A DNA stretch of 64,000 nt from Kribbella pittospori (lineage in GTDB: Bacteria; Actinomycetota; Actinomycetes; Propionibacteriales; Kribbellaceae). A program made the translations under genes and the position numbers. The stretch's first letter is position 1. Every line of letters starts with the position of its first letter. The DNA lies in the NCBI RefSeq assembly GCF_004331465.1, contig NZ_SJKB01000001.1:1054001-1118000 (forward strand), in the 5' to 3' direction. Below, in pieces: positions 59,181 to 64,000 of this stretch. A model generated the notes under the pieces. That model worked only from the letters and a program-made list of their open reading frames with translations. It did not search any database and was not told where the DNA came from.

Positions 59181-59990
59181 ATGACGACGGTGCTTGACGA
59201 CATTCTCGTGGGGGTTCGGGAAGACCTCGCGGAGCGCCAGGCGCGGGTCAGCCTGGACGATCTCAAACTGGAGGCGCAGCGCAAGCCCGACGCCAAGGAC
59301 CCGATGCCGGTGTTCCGCGGCGACGGGATCGCGATCATCGCCGAGGTGAAGCGGTCCAGCCCGTCCCGGGGCGAGCTGGCCGAGATCAGCGACCCGGCCG
59401 CGCTGGCCGGGGAGTACGAGGGCGGTGGCGCCGCGGCGATCTCGGTGCTGACCGAGAAGCGCCGGTTCAACGGCAGCCTGGACGACCTGCGGGCGGTCCG
59501 CGGCCGGGTCGACGTACCGGTGCTGCGCAAGGACTTCGTGATCTCGTCGTACCAGCTCTGGGAGGCCCGCGCGGCCGGCGCCGACATGGTGCTGCTGATC
59601 GTCGCGGCGCTGGAGCAGGAGGCGCTGGTCTCGCTGATCGAGCGTGCGCACTCGATCGGGCTGTGCCCGCTGGTCGAGGTGCACGACGAGGAGGAGACCC
59701 GGCGTGCGGTGGACGCCGGCGCCCAGCTGATCGGCGTGAACAACCGGAACCTGAAGACCCTCGAGGTCGACCGGGACACCTTCGCCCGGGTCGCGCCGAC
59801 CATCCCGGCCAACCTGGTCCGGGTGGCGGAGTCCGGGGTCCGCGGTCCGCATGATGTAATCGAGTTCGCGCGCGCCGGGGCCGATGTCGTCCTCGTCGGT
59901 GAAACCCTGGTGACCGGCGGCGATCCCCGTGCTTCGGTCGCCGACCTCGTCGCCGCCGGATCGCACCCCGCCATCCAGCAGCGGCATTAG
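59181..59990 (+). CDS. trpC: Indole-3-glycerol phosphate synthase
   Basis: TIM-barrel enzyme closing the indole ring, 269 aa. Key segments: [15 protein letters not shown] with catalytic Lys, [46 protein letters not shown] with the second Lys, [14 protein letters not shown] and [18 protein letters not shown] precedes the ATG. No trpF is fused or adjacent; the PriA-type HisA is the expected replacement. 90 bases separate it from trpB. Confidence 0.97.
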   Translation: MTTVLDDILVGVREDLAERQARVSLDDLKLEAQRKPDAKDPMPVFRGDGIAIIAEVKRSSPSRGELAEISDPAALAGEYEGGGAAAISVLTEKRRFNGSLDDLRAVRGRVDVPVLRKDFVISSYQLWEARAAGADMVLLIVAALEQEALVSLIERAHSIGLCPLVEVHDEEETRRAVDAGAQLIGVNNRNLKTLEVDRDTFARVAPTIPANLVRVAESGVRGPHDVIEFARAGADVVLVGETLVTGGDPRASVADLVAAGSHPAIQQRH

Positions 59991-60080
59991 GCCTCTCCTC
60001 ACGTCGGTCCACACGGCGCGGGGGTGGTGGAAGACGCTCCCCGTGCCTTGGGCCCGGTGTTTCTTTGGAAGGTTTGTCGG

Positions 60081-61295
60081 ATGAGTACTGTGCTGCCCGA
60101 CCAGCTCGGGCACTTCGGCCGTTTCGGCGGCAGGTTCATGCCGGAGGCGCTGATCGCGCCACTCGACGAGCTCACCCAGGCCTGGCAGGAAGCCATGGCC
60201 GACCCGGAGTTCACGGGCGAGTTCGACCGGATGCTGCGTGAGTACGCCGGTGTCCCGAGCCTGCTGTACGACGCGACCCGGTTGTCCGAGGCGGCCGGTG
60301 CGCGGATCCTGCTGAAGCGCGAGGATCTGAACCACACCGGTGCGCACAAGGTCCGCAACGCGCTCGGCCAGGCGCTGCTGACCAAGCGGATGGGCAAGAC
60401 CCGCGTGATCGCCGAGACCGGCGCCGGCCAGCACGGCGTCGCGACCGCGACCGCGTGCGCCTACCTGGACCTCGAGTGCGTGGTCTACATGGGCGAGGTC
60501 GACACCGAGCGGCAGGCGCTGAACGTGGCCCGGATGAAGCTGCTCGGTGCCGAGGTGATCCCGGTCAAGTCCGGCAGCCGGACGCTGAAGGACGCGATCA
60601 ACGAGGCGCTGCGCGACTGGGTCGCCAGCGTCGACAAGACCCACTACCTCCTCGGTACGGCGGCCGGTGCGCACCCGTTCCCGGCGATGGTGCGCGACTT
60701 CGTCCGTGGCATCGGCGACGAGGCGCGGGTCCAGTCGCTCGAACTGCTCGGCAAGCTGCCCGACGCCGCGGTCGCGTCGGTCGGCGGTGGATCGAACGCG
60801 ATCGGCCTGTTCGCGGCATTCATCCCGGACACCGAGGTGAAGCTGTACGGCATCGAGCCGGGTGGTGACGGGTTCGAGACCGGCCGGCACGCAGCCACGA
60901 TCAGCGCGGGACAGGTCGGCGTACTGCATGGTGCACGGTCGTTCCTGCTGCAGGACGACGACGGGCAGACGATCGAGTCGCACTCGATCTCGGCCGGTCT
61001 GGACTATCCGGGCGTCGGGCCGGAGCATGCGTGGCTGGCCGAGACCGGGCGGGCGTCGTACCGGCCGATCACGGACGCCGAGGCCATGGAGGCGTTCCGG
61101 CTGCTGTCGCGGACCGAGGGCATCATCCCGGCGATCGAGTCGGCGCACGCGGTCGCCGGTGCGCTCGACATCGCCAATGAACTGGGGCCGGAGGCAACCA
61201 TTCTGGTGAACCTGTCCGGTCGTGGTGACAAGGACATGGACACCGCGAGCACGTGGTTCGGACTGATCGACGCTCCGGAGGCCGGTCGTGAGTGA
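60081..61295 (+). CDS. trpB: Tryptophan synthase beta chain
   Basis: PLP enzyme joining indole and serine, 404 aa, standard (TrpB1) type. PLP lysine K90 in [16 protein letters not shown]; phosphate loop VGGGSNAIG; indole tunnel and COMM regions [12 protein letters not shown] are intact. The ATG at 60081 has GGAAGG upstream and yields [24 protein letters not shown]; the GTG at 60024 lies in the intergenic region. It overlaps trpA by 8 bases, usual for this pair. Confidence 0.97.
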   Translation: MSTVLPDQLGHFGRFGGRFMPEALIAPLDELTQAWQEAMADPEFTGEFDRMLREYAGVPSLLYDATRLSEAAGARILLKREDLNHTGAHKVRNALGQALLTKRMGKTRVIAETGAGQHGVATATACAYLDLECVVYMGEVDTERQALNVARMKLLGAEVIPVKSGSRTLKDAINEALRDWVASVDKTHYLLGTAAGAHPFPAMVRDFVRGIGDEARVQSLELLGKLPDAAVASVGGGSNAIGLFAAFIPDTEVKLYGIEPGGDGFETGRHAATISAGQVGVLHGARSFLLQDDDGQTIESHSISAGLDYPGVGPEHAWLAETGRASYRPITDAEAMEAFRLLSRTEGIIPAIESAHAVAGALDIANELGPEATILVNLSGRGDKDMDTASTWFGLIDAPEAGRE

Positions 61296-62115
61296 AGTGG
61301 TTGCCCTGGGCAAGGCCGGGGCCGCGATCCGGAAGGCGAACGACGAGGGCCGCGGTGCCCTGGTCGCGTACCTGCCGGCCGGTTACCCGTCGTACGACGG
61401 CGGGATCGATGCGATCAAGGCGCTGGTCGACGGTGGCGCCGACGTACTCGAGATCGGTTTCCCGTACAGCGACCCGGTGATGGACGGTGTCACGGTCCAG
61501 CGCGCCTCCGAAGCCGCACTGGCCGGTGGGCTGCGGACCCGTGACGTCCTCAGCACGGTGGAGAAGCTCGCGTCGTACTCCGATGTGCCGGTGCTGGTGA
61601 TGACGTATTGGAACCCGATCGAGCGGTACGGCGTGGACCGGTTCGCGGCCGACTTCGCCGGGGTCGGGGGAGCGGGGCTGATCACGCCCGACCTGATCCC
61701 GGACGAGGGCGCGGAGTGGATCGCGGCCGCGGACAAGCACGACCTGGACAAGGTGTTCCTGGTGTCGCCGTCGTCGACCGACGAGCGGATCCGGATGACC
61801 ACCGCAGCCTGCCGCGGTTTCGTCTACGCGACCGCGGTGATGGGTGTCACCGGGACCCGGGAGAAGCCGTCGGATCTGGCGGCGCCTCTGGTGGCGCGGA
61901 CGAAGGCAGCCACCGGTGTGCCGGTCGGCGTCGGCCTTGGTGTCTCGAACGCGGACCAGGCCGCCGGAGTAGCGGCGTTCGCGGACGCGGTCATCGTCGG
62001 TTCGGCGTTCGTCAAGGTGGTCGAGGCCGGCGAGGGTCCGGCGGGTGTGCGAAGGCTCACGGAGAGCCTGGCCGAGGGTGTCCGCAGGGAACCCAGCACC
62101 GCCGCCGGTCGTTAG
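61288..62115 (+). CDS. trpA: Tryptophan synthase alpha chain
   Basis: Retro-aldol subunit that releases indole from indole-glycerol phosphate, 275 aa. TIM barrel with catalytic E55 and D66 in [19 protein letters not shown], then [23 protein letters not shown] and [15 protein letters not shown] start inside trpB. It channels indole to TrpB in the alpha-beta complex. The tail ([13 protein letters not shown]) is a little long. The Sco1-like gene starts 8 bases later. Confidence 0.97.
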   Translation: MSEVVALGKAGAAIRKANDEGRGALVAYLPAGYPSYDGGIDAIKALVDGGADVLEIGFPYSDPVMDGVTVQRASEAALAGGLRTRDVLSTVEKLASYSDVPVLVMTYWNPIERYGVDRFAADFAGVGGAGLITPDLIPDEGAEWIAAADKHDLDKVFLVSPSSTDERIRMTTAACRGFVYATAVMGVTGTREKPSDLAAPLVARTKAATGVPVGVGLGVSNADQAAGVAAFADAVIVGSAFVKVVEAGEGPAGVRRLTESLAEGVRREPSTAAGR

Positions 62116-62122
62116 AACCGCC

Positions 62123-62779
62123 GTGAGTCGAACCAGGAACGCGGCACTCCTGCTGGCCGCGGTGGCTCTGCTGGCCCTCGCGGGCTGCAGCGGCGGCAAA
62201 CAAGAGGCGGACAACCCCGGTGGAGCGGTCATCCGCACCACTCAGAACCCGAACGGTCTGCGCGGGGCGGCTCTGGACCAGCCGTACGCGATGCCGGCGA
62301 AGACCCTGACCGACACGGGTGGGAATCCGTTCAACCTGGTCACCTCGACGAAGAAGCCGGTCACGCTGGTGTTCTTCGGCTACACGAACTGCCCGGACGT
62401 CTGCCCGACGGTGATGGCCGACGTGGCGTCCGCGCTGACCAAGCTGGACGAGTCGGTGCGCGACCAGGTCCAGTTGCTCTTCATCACCACGGACCCGGCC
62501 CGCGACACCGGCCCGGTGATCCGGAAATACCTGGACCGGTTCGACCCGTCGTTCGTCGGGCTGTCCGGTTCGCTGACCTCGATCAAGGACATCGCGCAGG
62601 CCGTCGGCGTACCGGTGGAGGGGATGCAGAAGCTTCCCTCCGGCGGCTACGAGGTCGGCCACGGTGCCCAGGTGATCGGCTTCGGCAAGAACGACAAGGC
62701 GAACGTGCTGTGGTTGTCGAACGCCGCCATCGGCGACCTGGCGCACGACTTCGGGAAGCTGGTGGAGGACAACCAGTGA
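62123..62779 (+). CDS. SCO1/SenC-family copper-binding lipoprotein
   Basis: Membrane-anchored extracytoplasmic protein of 218 aa in the Sco family, which helps assemble the copper centre of cytochrome oxidase or acts as a thiol reductase. Lipobox LLALAGC (Cys about residue 22), thioredoxin-fold core with the copper pair in YTNCPDVCPTVMADV and the distal His in GGYEVGHGAQVIGF. The GTG at 62123 follows trpA closely; the stop overlaps the MauE gene (GTGA). First gene of a three-gene redox module. Confidence 0.92.
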   Translation: MSRTRNAALLLAAVALLALAGCSGGKQEADNPGGAVIRTTQNPNGLRGAALDQPYAMPAKTLTDTGGNPFNLVTSTKKPVTLVFFGYTNCPDVCPTVMADVASALTKLDESVRDQVQLLFITTDPARDTGPVIRKYLDRFDPSFVGLSGSLTSIKDIAQAVGVPVEGMQKLPSGGYEVGHGAQVIGFGKNDKANVLWLSNAAIGDLAHDFGKLVEDNQ

Positions 62780-63279
62780 GCAAGTGGCGACAGCCGTGGT
62801 TCCCCTGGGTCTCCCTGGTGGCACGGCTCGTGCTGGGCGTGGTGATGCTGGTGGCGGGTGCGCTGAAGGTGACCGATCCGGAGACCGCGGCGCAGGCGGT
62901 CCGGGCGTACGAGATCCTGCCGAGCGGGCTGGTCTCGCCGGTCGGCTGGGGGCTGCCGTTCCTGGAGCTCGCGATCGGATTGCTGTTGATCGTCGGTTTC
63001 GGTGTCCGCGCCGCGGCGGTGGCCGCGGGTGTTTTCATGATCGTGTTCATCGTCGCGGTATCGTCCGCCTGGGCGCGCGGCCTCGCGATCGACTGCGGCT
63101 GCTTCGGCGGCGGCGGACAGATCGCCCCCGGCCAGACGAAGTACCTGCAGGAGATCTTGCGGGACGTCGGCCTGCTGCTGCTCGCGGCCTGGCTGTGGCT
63201 GAACCCTGTGAGTAAGTACGCCCTCGAGTCCGACCCATCCACCGAATCGTCCGCCCGGACAGGAGCCACCGCGTCGTGA
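62776..63279 (+). CDS. MauE/DoxX-family membrane protein
   Basis: A 167-aa protein with four membrane helices in the MauE/DoxX family, linked to disulfide or methylamine-type redox chemistry. Segments: LVARLVLGVVMLVAGALKVTDPETAAQAVRAYEILP, LPFLELAIGLLLIVGFG, then the Cys pair in IDCGCFGGGGQIAPGQTKYLQEILRD, typical for MauE. It is coupled on both sides by GTGA overlaps to the Sco1-like and the DsbA-like genes, so the three products probably form an electron path. Confidence 0.9.
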   Translation: MSKWRQPWFPWVSLVARLVLGVVMLVAGALKVTDPETAAQAVRAYEILPSGLVSPVGWGLPFLELAIGLLLIVGFGVRAAAVAAGVFMIVFIVAVSSAWARGLAIDCGCFGGGGQIAPGQTKYLQEILRDVGLLLLAAWLWLNPVSKYALESDPSTESSARTGATAS

Positions 63280-63983
63280 GCAAGACCAAAGCGCCCGTGA
63301 ATCCGCTGGTGCAGCAGCCCAAGCGGCGGATCTCGCCCGGGATCATCGTGGTGATCGTGCTGGTGCTGGCCCTCGGGGCCGGCGTCGGCGTGCAGTACTG
63401 GCGCGGCCACTCCAAGGTCGAGGTGAGTTCGAACGGGCGGCCCGAGCCCACCGTGATCACCGGCCCGGGCCAGGCCGGCAAGGGTGTCACCGTCGGCCAG
63501 GCCGGCGCGAAGGCGCACATCGACCTGTACCTCGACTTCCGTTGCCCGCACTGCGCGGAGTTCGAGGAGGCGACCGGCGCGACCGTCGACAAGCTGGTCC
63601 AGGACGGCACCGCCACGCTGACCTACTGGCCGCTGGGCTTCGTCAACCCGGACGCTTCGCCGCGGCTGGCCAACGCGTTCGCCGCCGCGGCCGCGAACGG
63701 CAAGGCGCTCAGCTTCGCCGACGAGATGTACGGCGACTTCAGCAAGTCCTGGACCACAGACCAGTTGCTGGAGCTGGGCAAACAGCTCGGCATCGGCGAC
63801 GCGAAGTTCCAGCAGGCGGTGCAGGACAACACCTACGCCGGCTGGCTGGACAGCGTCTCCAAGGCGTCGGACGACCGCGGCGTGACCGGTACGCCGACCG
63901 TCTACGTCAACGACAAGCCGCTCGACGCGGACCAACTGACCGCGGAAGGCCTGCAGAAGGCCGTGGACGCGATCGCGAGCTGA
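63276..63983 (+). CDS. Membrane-anchored DsbA-like thiol-disulfide oxidoreductase
   Basis: A 235-aa protein with an N-terminal membrane helix (about 20-40, ISPGIIVVIVLVLALGAGVGV) and an extracytoplasmic thioredoxin_4/DsbA domain. The active site is C-P-H-C in YLDFRCPHCAEFEE; the cis-Pro is in VTGTPTVYVNDKP; the helical insertion is between. DsbA-type CPHC sites favour oxidation of folding proteins. Last gene of the Sco1-MauE-DsbA module; the window ends 17 bases later. Confidence 0.93.
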   Translation: MSKTKAPVNPLVQQPKRRISPGIIVVIVLVLALGAGVGVQYWRGHSKVEVSSNGRPEPTVITGPGQAGKGVTVGQAGAKAHIDLYLDFRCPHCAEFEEATGATVDKLVQDGTATLTYWPLGFVNPDASPRLANAFAAAAANGKALSFADEMYGDFSKSWTTDQLLELGKQLGIGDAKFQQAVQDNTYAGWLDSVSKASDDRGVTGTPTVYVNDKPLDADQLTAEGLQKAVDAIAS

Positions 63984-64000
63984 CGCACCGAGTCCCCATC

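Noticed and set aside
59991..60080. trp attenuator or leader peptide between trpC and trpB
   Set aside because: Short GC-rich complementary stretches exist, but no Trp-codon leader and no clear terminator/antiterminator pair were found.

Overview
The window is gene-dense, very GC-rich DNA with frequent GTG starts, 4-bp ATGA/GTGA gene overlaps, a mycothiol-era actinobacterial gene set (DUF4081-GNAT, TIGR03085, the HGxxPAAW protein, a PriA-type HisA) and many apparent leaderless promoters. It is a chromosomal segment of an actinobacterium, most likely Propionibacteriales/Nocardioidaceae (Kribbella-like is a guess from gene content). No rRNA, tRNA, IS element, prophage or CRISPR array was seen.

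Layout. (1) 79-3773: dxr, an M50 site-2 protease and ispG, the conserved MEP-pathway block. (2) 3827-9314: an accessory stretch with a VapBC-type toxin-antitoxin pair, a nucleosidase, a Nudix hydrolase, a MerR-thioredoxin pair, glyoxalase-like genes behind a 54-aa RHH protein, a GNAT and an MFS exporter. (3) 9374-17936: the DUF4081 GNAT that normally follows ispG, a secreted M14 carboxypeptidase, proS, a HIT protein, a BBE-type flavoenzyme, and an ECF42-type sigma factor with its YCII/DGPF partner. (4) 18055-21254: TSUP permease, GAF protein, methyltransferase, cytochrome P450. (5) 21377-29416: hisA(priA) and hisF bracketing four lipid-type genes: a fatty-acyl-reductase/HAD-phosphatase fusion, a zinc dehydrogenase, a LarA-like (nickel-pincer family) protein and a PlsC acyltransferase, then a MarR gene. 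(6) 29458-33962: a three-gene exopolysaccharide set (Wzz/BY-kinase-like, Wzy/WaaL-like, parallel beta-helix). (7) 34111-41272: MarR-MFS and ArsR-MFS resistance-type pairs, a SigE-like ECF factor with a membrane partner, and two tandem GNATs. (8) 41313-47980: PBP4-type DD-peptidase, GH43-CBM, a holin/alkaline-phosphatase fusion, MBL hydrolase and DedA protein. (9) 47966-55262: TIGR03085 protein, a heterodimeric ABC exporter, a cysteine-less HesB-fold protein, then an 83-bp tandem repeat array and an inverted solitary copy that flank a DUF559-type nuclease-like gene. (10) 55293-63983: M19 dipeptidase, then hisI-trpE-membrane protein-HGxxPAAW-trpC-trpB-trpA and a Sco1/MauE/DsbA membrane redox module.

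How it fits together. hisA-hisF and hisI-trp look like halves of one actinobacterial his/trp superlocus separated by about 27 kb of accessory genes. No trpF was seen; PriA is expected to supply that step. The most interesting unit is the tightly coupled acyl-reductase/HAD, dehydrogenase, LarA-like and acyltransferase set inside the his block, which looks like an uncharacterised lipid-modifying pathway. Second is the palindrome-ended repeat family around the nuclease-like gene. Several regulator genes (MarR, ArsR, MerR, VapB) carry clear dyads over their own promoters.
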